A stretch of 64,000 nucleotides of DNA from Alopecurus myosuroides. Lineage: Eukaryota > Streptophyta > Magnoliopsida > Poales > Poaceae. Below are positions 1-9,499 of this stretch, in pieces (position 1 is the first letter of the stretch; each line of letters opens with the position of its first letter). The stretch lies in NCBI GenBank assembly GCA_028641055.1, contig CM054062.1, forward strand, positions 172,222,347 to 172,286,346, given 5' to 3'. The position numbers were made by a program, and so were the translations under genes. The notes beneath the pieces were generated by a model that was not told the DNA's origin, did not search any database, and worked only from the letters and a program-made list of their open reading frames with translations.

Positions 1-1644
1 ATAGCATATAATGCGCTGCACACCAACCTCCTTTGCTACTCGCAAACCATGCACCACTGCCTCGTACTCGGCTACATTGTTGGATGCCTTGAAGTGAATT
101 TGCAGCACGTACTTGAGTTGATCCCGCTTGGGTGATGTAAGCACAACACCAGCGCCAAGGCCTTCTTTCACTTTTGAACCATCAAAGTGCATCCTCCAAT
201 AGTTGGAAACTGGAGCGGGAGGTTCATACTGCATCTCGGCCCAGTCCACAAGAAACTCTGCCAGGACCTGAGACTTGATTGCTTCTCTTCTCACATACGC
301 GGGAGCGTACGCGGCTAGCTCAATCGCCCACTTGGCCACTCTGCCACTCGCCTCCTTGTTACCCATGATATCCGAGATGGGAGCTGAACTCACAACGGTG
401 ACGGGGTGCTCCTGGAAATAATGTTTCAGCTTCCTGGCGCCCAGGTACACACCATATGTCATCTTCTGGTAGTGCGGATAATTTTGCTTGGAACTGGACA
501 ACACTTCACTGAGATAATAGACTGGGCGCTGCACACTCTTGCCTTCTTCTTCTCGCTCCACCACTATCACCACGCTGACTACTCGGTTAGTCGCAGCAAT
601 GTACAACAGCATAGGTTCCTTGGGTAGCGGACTAGCCAAGACGGGAGCGCTAGCCAGCATTGCTTTCAGCTCATTGAATGCCACATCCGCCTGCGGAGTC
701 CAGACAAACTTGTCACTTTTCTTCATCAGCTGGTACAGAGGCAAGGCCTTCTCGCCCATTCGGCCCAAAAAACGGCTCAGAGATGCCAAACAACCCGTGA
801 ACTTCTGCACATCTTTCAGTGATCTCGGCAAAGACATGCTCTCAATAGCTTTTATCTTGGAAGGGTTGGCTTCAATGCCCCGACTAGAAACCAGAAAACC
901 GAGTAGCTTTCCAGCCGGTACACCAAAGGTACACTTACTCGGATTCAGTTTCATTTTGTACTTGCGTAGGTTAGCAAAGGTTTCCTCCAAGTCGGCAAGC
1001 AGAGTATGTGTTTTATTCGTTTTGATGACAATGTCATCTACGTACACCTGCACATTCTTGCCGAGCTGGTCGTGCAAGCATTTCTGCATGCATCTCTGAT
1101 AGGTTGCACCCGCATTCCTCAAGCCAAAACACATGACACGATAGCAATAAGCCCCGTACGGGGTAATGAAAGCAGTCTTTATTTGATCAGCAGGGTTGAG
1201 TGCGATCTGGTGGAAACCAGAGTAGGCATCTATGAAAGACAACAGTTCACAACCAGCAGTGGAATCGATCACCTGATCGATGCGGGGTAGCGGGAAAGGA
1301 TCCTTGGGGCATGCCTTGTTCAAGTCGGTGTAGTCGACGCACATGCGCCATGCAGTGGCAGCCTTGGGATCTTCCTTTTTCTTCTCGACCATGACCGGGT
1401 TGGCTAACCAATCCGGATGCAGCACTTCCATGATGAAGTTACTTATCAGCAGCTTGGTGATCTGATCACCGATGGCCTTCCTTCTCTCATCTCCGAAACG
1501 GCGCATAGCCTGCTTCACGGGCTTGGCGTCAGGACGCACATGCAAAGAGTGCTCAACCAACTCCCTCGGGACTCCTGGTAGATCTTCATTGGACCAGGCG
1601 AAAACATCCCGATTCTCACGGAGGAAGTGGATGAGCTCGCTTTC
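1..1644 (-). CDS. Tat-lineage Gypsy pol, partial (RT and RNase H)
   Basis: Reverse transcriptase and RNase H part of a Gypsy polyprotein, open at the window edge. Read on the minus strand in the same frame as the gag-protease, it has no stop in 548 codons. The RT core is clear: DYTDLNKACPKDPFPLPRID near 1270-1340, GFHQIALNPADQIKTAF near 1160-1220, and the catalytic YVDD at 1033-1044. A degenerate first RNase H follows, then a second RNase H with MHFDGSK (near 172-195) and ASNNVAEYEA (near 61-93). That dual arrangement is what I know from the Tat/Ogre (RIRE2-like) lineage. It is separated from the upstream gag-protease only by the TAG at 1645-1647. Integrase and the 3' LTR would lie left of base 1. 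The lineage assignment is inferred from motifs, not from a search. Confidence 0.85.
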
Positions 1645-4600
1645 CTATTTCTCCGCCAACCCGGAGCCAATAATGGCTACGCGGTCGGGGAACTCAGGGT
1701 CGACCTGAATCTTCTTCGTCTCCTTGGCAGCTTGGAAAGCAGTGCCCTGCTGGGTACTCGGCACGTCTTGCGCGCTAGCTTGCGCGGAATGAGCCATGGC
1801 CACCACCTCGTACATCTTCTTCTTCTCGGCAGCAATCACCATTGACTCTGCCAACTGGGAACCAGCAGAGGCACACTCAATGGATTTCTTGTAATCTCCC
1901 GAGATGGTAATGATGCCATTGGGACCGGGGATCTTCATCTTCAGATACGCAACATGGGTGGAGGCCATGAACTTGCTCAGTGCAGGCCTGCCGAGTAGAG
2001 CGTGATATGGGCTCTGATGGTCCACCACCTCGAACTGCAGGCGCTCTGTGCGACAATTCTCCCGAGTACCGAATAGCACATCAATCCATACTCGGCCAAT
2101 CGGGTTGCACGAGATCCCGGGCACAATGCCATGGAAGGTGGTCTTGCTAGGCAGCATCATGTTCTCGGCCAGGCCAAGCTTCTCGAGTGTGTCCTTGTAC
2201 ACAATGTTGATGCTGCTGCCGTTGTCGATCAGCACCTTGCTGAACCTCACATTCTTCACGGGACCCAGGAAGGTAGGATCCAGCACCAAGGCATAGCTAC
2301 CCGGATTGGGCATCACCTTGGGATGATCTACTCGGGACCACCTGATCTCCTTGTCGCACCAGTACATGTAGTGAGGAACAGCAGGAATCACTGCATTGAC
2401 CTCCATGGCCCGCCTGTGCTGCGACTGCTTGTCGTCAGGCTCAGAAGTGAAGATCATGTAGCTCTCGTGGTGCTCTTGGTACTGATTGGAGCCATTGCCC
2501 CCATTGCTGCCATTGTTGTTGTTGCCCTGGTAGTTGTTGTTGTTGCCTCTGTTGTTGTTGTTGTTGCGGTTGTAGTTGTTGTTGTTGTTGTTGCGGTATC
2601 TCTCATTGTTGAAGTACTGGTTGGCTCCTAAAGCCACCTGGTTCACGTTTTCTTTTCTCGGGTACACTGGCGGCCGAGCTGCGGGTGCGCGAGCAGGCTG
2701 CACATTGTCATTGGCATTGACGGCTGGCAGGGGAGGAGGAGGAGGCAAGCCATCACTCTTGATTGCCTCCCACCACTCGCACTGCCGAGTAGTGTGGTTA
2801 GCAGGCCTCGACGGATGGTGGGTGTGAAAGCTGCATGGGCCATCCTTCATGTCATCGAAGACAAACTTCTTCGGCTGCTCGGAGTTCCCGCTACCCGACT
2901 GAGAGGCGCGAAATGGCTTCTTGTTGCCTTGGCCCTGGTTCTGGTTCTGCCCGTAGGCTCCAGCAGGTTTCTGCCTTTGGCCACCACCGCCTCCAACATT
3001 CACTGCATTCACCTCTTCAGGATCATACCGAGTATCTACTCGGCGTTTGTTGCGGAACTCGTTGCGCTTGCTGCTGTTGAAGTTTCTTCTCGGCTCAGAG
3101 GAGTCCATCAGTGGCTGAGTGGGATCTCCGAGTGCGTACTGATCCGCAATCTTGATGGTCTCGGCCAGGGTGTTCGGCATCTCTCTCTGCAATCTCTGCC
3201 AAAGCATGCTGCCATGTCGGCAACCCTGCGCAAACCAAGTGATGGCTTGTGCTTCATTCACGCCCTCACAAGTGTTCCTCAAGGTGCTCCACCGAGTAAG
3301 ATACTCGCGGTCCGTCTCGTCTTCTCGCTGCCTGCAGGCTGACAGCTGCTGGGGCCTATTCGGCCTCTTGTATGTGCTTGTGAAGTTGCTGATGAATGCG
3401 TCCGAGAAGTCCAGCCAGCAGTTAATGCTGTTCTTGGGCAGGTTGTTGAGCCATGTACGGGCTGGACCCTCTAGCATCTGTGGAACATAGCGCACAGCCC
3501 ATCTTCTGTTACCATTCGCGATGTGGACCGCGGTAACATAATCATTGAGCCAATCTTCAGGCTTGGTGCTGCCATTGTAACTCTTGGTGCCCCTTGCAAG
3601 CTGGAAGCCCTTCACGGAAGGCTCGTTCATGATGCGCGGGCCAAAGCACTCGGGGCCAGGAGGACCCGTGCTCTCAAGCCGCGCCGACAAGCTGATACGG
3701 TCCAGCTGGTGCCTTGCATCTCCAGGCGCCAACACGCGCTCCCCAACACGGTCATGAACATCATAACCAGCCATCTCCATGGCCGAGTAGCCATCATCAT
3801 ACCTATCCACCTGCATAGCTGCGGGCTGCTCCGCCGGGTTGGCGACTGGTGCCACTGGGCGCGGCTGCTGCCTTTGCCGAGTAGGCTGAGCTGCGGGTTG
3901 CCGAGAAGTACCCGGACGCGCGGCTTCTCGGACACGGCTTTGAGCTTGATGGGCTTGAGAGCCCGCTCTTGCAGCATTGTGTTCCTGCCCGGGCTGCTGC
4001 GGCACAGCAACCTGTTTCGCGGCAGCAGCCGGGTCATACACCTGCATCTGCCTGTCTCTGCCCGAGCGGCCGCTGCGGCTCTTCTCGCGGCTAGGATGCG
4101 GAGATGAGGCCTGATCGTTAGATCTAGCCGCGTGCGAATGCACCATCTGCGAAGCCCCAGCCCCCGGATTGGCCTTCCGGAACTCCTCGTTCTGCCTAGC
4201 AGCCTCCAACACGAACTCATTGAGCCTCTCTTGCTGCCTGACACGCGCATCACCGTCTAGGCGAGGCAACTCGGCAGCTACAGCCTCTGCAGCTCTAAGG
4301 GTTTTGGCGGGTGTGCTGTATCTGGGCCTGGTGGAAGTGTTTGCGGTGGCGGACTGAGCAGGAGCCTCTACAACTATTGCCATCTCGGCACCAAGGTTAC
4401 GCCGAGTAGCACCTACTCTGCTAGGCCTCCTAACAACCGGCGTGAAGCCGTGAGCCTTGTTGTACTCGAGCTGATCTAGACTCAGCTCTAACCTCACCTT
4501 GTCCAACTCCGCCTGCTCGGCAAGCAGCTCCAAGCGTTGCCGCTCGAGCTGCTCCCTCATGGCCAGGAGCTCGATGTCGGTGGGGGTTGGCATGCCAGGC

Positions 4601-4929
4601 CGCGTAGCCGACGCGGGAATGGCCGCAGATGTGGAAGGCGGCATGTTGCTCTCCTTCTCGTAGGGCCGGTGTACCCTGCCACCAGCCGGTACGTCCACCT
4701 CCTCGACGACGGCCGCAGCGCCAGTAGCGGCTGCGACAGCGTTTGCCGCCAAGCCCGTCACCAGCACCTCAGCGCAGTTCGCAGAGCGAGACGCGGGCCT
4801 TCCGCGAGCAGCGATCACCGCGGGAGGATCCTCCGCGTCATGCACCAGCTCGGGGTAGGCGCTGTTGGCGACGGTGGCGACGTAGACGAGGTGAGAGCCG
4901 AAGGAGATCACCGAGCCGCCCTCCGGCAT
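1645..4929 (-). CDS. Tat-lineage Gypsy gag-protease polyprotein
   Basis: Structural and protease part of the Gypsy element. The open frame runs back to 5217, but that lies inside the LTR and reads through the primer site, so I place the start at the first Met after the PBS (4929); the Met at 4644 is an alternative. Visible parts in order: an Ala/Gln/Arg-rich N-terminal region with an EQLERQRLELLAEQAELD coiled-coil-like stretch (about 4500-4560); a retrotransposon gag domain (about 3100-3640, with WLNDYV, MLEGPARTWLNNL, FTSTYKRP, CRQREDETDREYLTRW); a Cys/His segment CSFHTHHPSRPANHTTRQC (about 2780-2845); an Asn-rich linker (about 2510-2600); and an aspartic protease with IDNGSSINIVY (2194-2229; active-site Asp at 2224-2226). 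It ends in TAG at 1645-1647, after which pol continues in the same frame. A second copy is truncated inside the protease at 48057. Confidence 0.88.
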   Translation of the reverse strand: MPEGGSVISFGSHLVYVATVANSAYPELVHDAEDPPAVIAARGRPASRSANCAEVLVTGLAANAVAAATGAAAVVEEVDVPAGGRVHRPYEKESNMPPSTSAAIPASATRPGMPTPTDIELLAMREQLERQRLELLAEQAELDKVRLELSLDQLEYNKAHGFTPVVRRPSRVGATRRNLGAEMAIVVEAPAQSATANTSTRPRYSTPAKTLRAAEAVAAELPRLDGDARVRQQERLNEFVLEAARQNEEFRKANPGAGASQMVHSHAARSNDQASSPHPSREKSRSGRSGRDRQMQVYDPAAAAKQVAVPQQPGQEHNAARAGSQAHQAQSRVREAARPGTSRQPAAQPTRQRQQPRPVAPVANPAEQPAAMQVDRYDDGYSAMEMAGYDVHDRVGERVLAPGDARHQLDRISLSARLESTGPPGPECFGPRIMNEPSVKGFQLARGTKSYNGSTKPEDWLNDYVTAVHIANGNRRWAVRYVPQMLEGPARTWLNNLPKNSINCWLDFSDAFISNFTSTYKRPNRPQQLSACRQREDETDREYLTRWSTLRNTCEGVNEAQAITWFAQGCRHGSMLWQRLQREMPNTLAETIKIADQYALGDPTQPLMDSSEPRRNFNSSKRNEFRNKRRVDTRYDPEEVNAVNVGGGGGQRQKPAGAYGQNQNQGQGNKKPFRASQSGSGNSEQPKKFVFDDMKDGPCSFHTHHPSRPANHTTRQCEWWEAIKSDGLPPPPPLPAVNANDNVQPARAPAARPPVYPRKENVNQVALGANQYFNNERYRNNNNNNYNRNNNNNRGNNNNYQGNNNNGSNGGNGSNQYQEHHESYMIFTSEPDDKQSQHRRAMEVNAVIPAVPHYMYWCDKEIRWSRVDHPKVMPNPGSYALVLDPTFLGPVKNVRFSKVLIDNGSSINIVYKDTLEKLGLAENMMLPSKTTFHGIVPGISCNPIGRVWIDVLFGTRENCRTERLQFEVVDHQSPYHALLGRPALSKFMASTHVAYLKMKIPGPNGIITISGDYKKSIECASAGSQLAESMVIAAEKKKMYEVVAMAHSAQASAQDVPSTQQGTAFQAAKETKKIQVDPEFPDRVAIIGSGLAEK
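2513..2595 (+). repeat. GTT/AAC microsatellite encoding poly-Asn
   Basis: Interrupted GTT trinucleotide tracts on the plus strand. Read on the minus strand they encode runs of Asn broken by Tyr, Arg, Gly and Gln in the linker between gag and protease. Plus-strand readings of the same tract give artificial poly-Val peptides. Confidence 0.85.
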
Positions 4930-5063
4930 GGCCTTGCCGCCGAAGTCGCCGGCGTTGTCGGTGACGAAGTCGAAGGAGCCGAATCTGTGGACAAGGCCAC
5001 AAACCACGCGCTCCGCTGATGAAGATCCCGTCCGAACAGAGACTCCAACCAGCGCCACTGCTT

Positions 5064-5081
5064 GCCCCACGGTGGGCGCCA
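5064..5081 (-). other. Primer binding site of the Tat-lineage Gypsy
   Basis: Minus-strand TGGCGCCCACCGTGGGGC lies 2 bases downstream of the LTR end. It starts with the TGGCGCC of tRNA-Asp-type primer sites used by Gypsy elements, but the rest differs from the Athila-type site at 6102-6119. The position next to a TGTCG...CGACA LTR supports the call. Confidence 0.7.
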
Positions 5082-5083
5082 AC

Positions 5084-6011
5084 TGTCGTGGTGGTGTCAC
5101 GGCAGATGCCATAGGATGGCTAAAGATGTGGGAACGATGGACGCTGGAGGTATTCGGGGAGGGATCACGCGACGAGTAGCCGCGTGAGGTAAGAACAACA
5201 CACTGCAAACAACACAATCTACCCAGGTTCAGGGCCCTCGTGAGGAGGTAAAACCCCTACTCCTGCCTCTCTATATGTATTATGATGTTTCTCCGAGTAG
5301 CCACAGTACAAATGGTATCTCTACCGGGTAGCCTCTCACTCCTCTCCGAGTAGAGCTAGGTCAAGAACTTAGGGTTTCTAAGGTTCCCAAATGGGCGGGG
5401 AGCAAGATCTGAGAGCGTGTAGAGCGTCTATCGAATGCCTCACGCAGGAGGCGGCGGGGCACCTTATATACCTGGTGCCCAGCCGGATACGTCCAAACAT
5501 GGACAAATGTCGACATAGTGTGCACACCGTCCTTCTTCCGGGTTCCCGCTGACAGCTTTGGTTCCTAACCTTGGCTTCATCCGGAAAGTCGTTGGGCAAA
5601 ACTAGGGGACAGACTGGTATCACTGTACCTAGGCACAGAGTAGGCCCCCCTTATCCTGCCACAGCCTGCTTCCATGCTGTCACTGTCAGGCAGGCCGGCC
5701 CCAGATGAACAGTAGTTCGAATGCTGCCAAGTACGGACCCAGGATACGCGGGATCCTGTGTCAGAACGGCTCCTTTGACTTTCTGACCCGAGTAGGTTCC
5801 CGCCAATTGTTCCCGCCAATTGTACTCGGGTCAACCTTCTACTCGAAAGGATAGAACTTGCTTGATTTCTCCTTCTGGTCATCTTGAGGTGAGACCGAGT
5901 AGCAGTCGACCGGGTAGCGAGTACCAGGTAGTCGGCTACTCGACCAAACCTCTCTTCTGTAAGCTGCCTTTACCACTTGTCTTTACCCTACTCGGGGGTA
6001 ACCCCCCGACA
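5084..6011 (-). mobile_element. 5' LTR of the Tat-lineage Gypsy
   Basis: 928-bp LTR with perfect terminal inverted pentamers (TGTCG at 5084 and CGACA ending at 6011, plus-strand view). The PBS lies directly inside and interrupted host LTR sequence directly outside. The partner LTR lies outside the window, so the boundaries rest on the termini, the PBS and the point where homology to the host LTR resumes (6013 onward). The 5 bases after the LTR (AGTTC) would be the target duplication; the undisrupted host LTR near 12829 has TGTTC. Confidence 0.75.
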
Positions 6012-6091
6012 AGTTCTGAGGGAAACTTGCTACTGTGCTCTTCATGCCTTCCTCTTGGGGTCTCCCAACGAACATGTGTCCACACGCATCA
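6012..6091 (+). mobile_element. Remnant of the 5' LTR of the Athila-type element
   Basis: The last ~79 bp of the 5' LTR, nearly identical to 12829-12906 (one G/A difference at the CTTCATG/ACCTTCC site beyond the first base). The remainder of this LTR is displaced to the left by the Gypsy insertion. It ends in GCATCA just before the primer site. Confidence 0.85.
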
Positions 6092-6101
6092 AGCATTTTT
6101 C

Positions 6102-6119
6102 TGGCGCCGTTGCCGGGGA
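6102..6119 (+). other. Primer binding site (tRNA-Asp type) of the Athila-type element
   Basis: TGGCGCCGTTGCCGGGGA on the plus strand, 10 bases after the LTR end at 6091. This is the tRNA-Asp-complementary site typical of plant Athila-lineage elements. Confidence 0.85.
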
Positions 6120-9100
6120 GAAAGATAATATCTGCAAGGGGAGTATCTCACTTCCAATCTCTTTACTTTGTTTTAGTTTTGCTTAGTTTATTTTATTTTA
6201 TCTTGTTTGCTTCTCTATATCGAAAACACAAAAAATTAGTTCTCATTACAATAGTTTTTTTACTTTGCTTTTTCTTGTCCATCATGTTGCTCCCTAAGTT
6301 CACCCTGAAAGATCTACCAGTAGGTAGTGGTTCTATACTTGGGAAGGATACCATTAAATAATTCTTTAATCATATTAGTAAGCATGAAAATTTTGAGGAA
6401 AAATCCATAGTAGAGCTTTCTCCGAATTATGAAACTGTTGCAACTTCTTTGATTCACATGTTATAAGCTAGGTTTGTTAACCTTCACCCCATACTGCAGA
6501 AAATGTTCCTTAACTTGAATAACATTGAAGATATTGAAAAAAGAATTTTTATCTTGGAAACCATGCTTAAAGAATTTGGAGATGTTGCTATAGAAGCTAG
6601 AAAAGTTTTTGATCGCTTTAATATGCTAGGATCATGTGTAGATGTTGTTGGAGATCTTGAAAAAGCCGAACCTAAAAATTAAAAGGAGAATAAAATACCA
6701 ATTCCCTTAAAGTTATTAGCACCTCATGAAGCCCAAGAGAAGAATTTTGACTGGATTGTTCCTGAAAATTTATTTGATGAGAGCAGTAAACCTAAAAGTT
6801 CTAAGAGAGGAACATCTGAAACTCATTTAGACAAAATAAAATGCGTTATTGAGGAGTTTCCTTGTCTCAATTTGGATGCTTCCTCACTTGAAAACACTTG
6901 ATTTTCTCTTCCTATGCCTAGCTGAAAGACGTTAAAGAAAAGCACTTCTTGGGAGATAACCCATGTTTTTATTTTTTTGCTTTGTTTTCTCTGTTTTCTT
7001 TGATTCGATGTGTTGTATACTTATATAGAAACTAATTTTTATATTTATGTTCATGTATTTTTTGTGCCAAGTAAAGTTTCTAGCGAAAAGTGGTGTTAGT
7101 TTTGGATTTCTGCGCAGAAAACAGATTTCTTCTGTCCACCGTAAAAAATCGTATAATTCACAGAAATTCAAAATGACATGAAACTTTTTGTGCTTATTTC
7201 TCAGATAATTATGAAACTTTTTCGTTCTTTATGTTTTTCGATTTGAGAAACTTAAGTTCCCCAAATTTTTTTGTCATTACAGATTGTTCTGGTTTTGGCA
7301 GATTCTGCCATTTTTCCTGCATTCGCTCTTTTACTATGTCGAGTGGATTTGTTTGCTTCACGAAATATCAGTGGATGTAATTAATGTTTAAAAGTATTAA
7401 TAGCACTTATTCCCATGCAGAACACGTGAATTTTTGATTGTTCACTAACCCTCAAATGCGAATTACTTTGAGTGTGGTGTGAAGGAAGTTTTGAAGGGTC
7501 AAGAGAAGAGGGTGATATAATGAGATCAAGAAGAGTGTAAATACAAAGATTGGGGATGACCCTGTGGTTCATCCCAGAAAATTCTAAGAAGACTCAACCG
7601 TCTAAGCTTGGGGATGCCCAAGGCATCCCCTTCTTCATCAATAAATTATTATATCACTTCTAGTGAAACTATATTTTTATTCGCTCACATCATATGAATT
7701 TTACTTGGAGCGTCTTTTTTTTTGTTTTTTTTTACTTGCTTCAATAAATATAATTGGAACCTAGCATTCTTGTTTGGGAGAGATACATGCTCCAATTTTT
7801 CATTTGAATACTCGTTATGCTCGTATTCTTAGTTTTCTTCTAGCTGCTGCAATCATTTTAGCTCCTGTTTTTCATGCATCTCTTATTCAGATATGTTAAT
7901 TTTAGTAAAGTTATTATAGTACTCTCTTGCTTAATTTTTGTATCATTTGGATAGTTTGTGTTAACAAATATTTTGATTTATGCTTCATGGAAAAATAAAA
8001 TGTTGCATGTGGTAGAATTTATAACGGTGCAAAAAGAAGCTTGTATAGATTGTGGCTAGACTTATTCATGTCATGTTAGATGTTATTTTAATTCTAAGCT
8101 TAGTGGTTATTTTTGTAGCATGATTTTTTTCAAATAGCTGAGAGTGTTTAATGTGCCATTGAAAGAATCATGAGTTGTTTTTAACACATTGAAGCATAAA
8201 TTTATGGTGTTCTCCTTTGAATGTTTTATTTGGTCAACTTGGCGCATTCTTACACCATGTTTATGACTAAAAACTAGTCACTTATAGCCTCTATGATCAT
8301 TTAGTTTTTGACTTTTAATACCACTTATGCTTGGATTAATAATGTTTTTGTCTCTATGCATGATTATGACCATTATGCTCTGTTGATTTGTCGTTCCCAG
8401 TCTTTGCTAGCCTCCACCTGTACTGAGTATGATCTCTACTCGTGCATCCAACTCCCAAAAACCAAAGTATGCCAAATGTGTCCACCATACATACCTACAT
8501 GTGGTATTTAACCGCCACTCCAAAGTAAATTTCTCATGTGTTACCTTTAAAACCTTCAAAATTACTCCTATTTTGTGCTCCTGTTTTAGCTCATGAGGAC
8601 GTGAATGGAGAATCTTTATCTCACTTTTTGATTGGACTTCACACCCTCGACTAGTGGCTTCATCCGCTTATCCAATTACTAGAAGAGTTGGCAGCAGGTT
8701 GCCCAGCCCCAAACTTAGTACAACAAATTATCTTCACTATTTTTGCCCCTGATTTGTCAGTCAAAGCATAATTGTGTAAACAAAAGAGAAAGAGGAATGA
8801 ACTTCTACCCAGTTGCGCCCTTCTATGGGAGCCGCTCTTGTGAAGTCTAGTTGGCTTGTGACGTACTGTATTTTCTGTTCACCATTCCTTGACATAAGCA
8901 TACACACCTCTCTAAAAAAATGTTTTCAAGACTTCTGTTTAACAAAATAAAAGCTCTAGCAGATGAGTGATCCCTGCTTCCCTATGCGAAGGGCCTTTAT
9001 TTTACTTTTATGTTGAATCTCCATCTTCTAACTTTATGCACAGTTGAGAGATTATAGTTTTCATTCTGAGTTTAATGTGCATTTTTCCCAAAAATATTAT

Positions 9101-9485
9101 TGATTGATTCATACCTTGTTATTACTTTCTCTCAAATTATTTGTTCTAGTCATCCTCTTAAACTTTGAAGGTGTCCTGGCATTTTTGTTTTGCCCCAATC
9201 TTAAGGACAAGCGAAATATCACTTTGCTATGTTTTCTTGATGCTAGAAACAAACTTATAACTTTCAGATGCATTATTATTCATGATCTTCTATTTGTGTT
9301 ACTTTCCATGATGCAAAGTGATTGCTATGTTTCATTTCTAAAATTGTATCTACCGTGCTTGTGTTTAAAGTAGATCTCAGCTTACATATGCTTTTACAAT
9401 TTTGATGATCAAGCTTATGTTGGTAGCATGTCACCTCAGAAATTATTTGTTTTGTCGTTTACCTACTCAAGGACGAATAGGAACT

Positions 9486-9499
9486 AAGCTTGGGGATGT
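9486..9499 (+). other. Polypurine tract of the Athila-type element
   Basis: AAGCTTGGGGATGT immediately before the TGATACGTC start of the 3' LTR. A purine-rich stretch in this position primes plus-strand DNA synthesis. Confidence 0.75.

Larger units (their letters stand above)
6092..9499 (+). mobile_element. Internal region of a non-autonomous Athila-type retrotransposon
   Basis: About 3.4 kb between the 5' LTR remnant and the polypurine tract, too short for a full gag-pol. A degraded gag-like frame can be followed on the plus strand from about 6283 (MLLPKFTLKDLPVGSGS) to about 6950, interrupted by in-frame stops (after GKDTIK at 6357, after SLIHM near 6466, after KAEPKN near 6680). The pieces DIEKRIFILETMLKEFG and PHEAQEKNFDWIVPENLF lie between these stops. 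The rest (about 6950-9480) is AT-rich with no protein domain I recognise. Structure and primer type match the Sabrina/WHAM-like non-autonomous Athila group of Triticeae from memory; the family name is inferred. Confidence 0.7.

Noticed and set aside
2131..2631. Plus-strand frame rich in Val/Leu that resembles a membrane protein
   Set aside because: It is the antisense of the Asn-rich Gypsy gag linker; the Val runs come from the GTT microsatellite.
5110..5217. Gag start at 5217
   Set aside because: It would begin inside the LTR and translate through the primer site; a start after the PBS is more likely.
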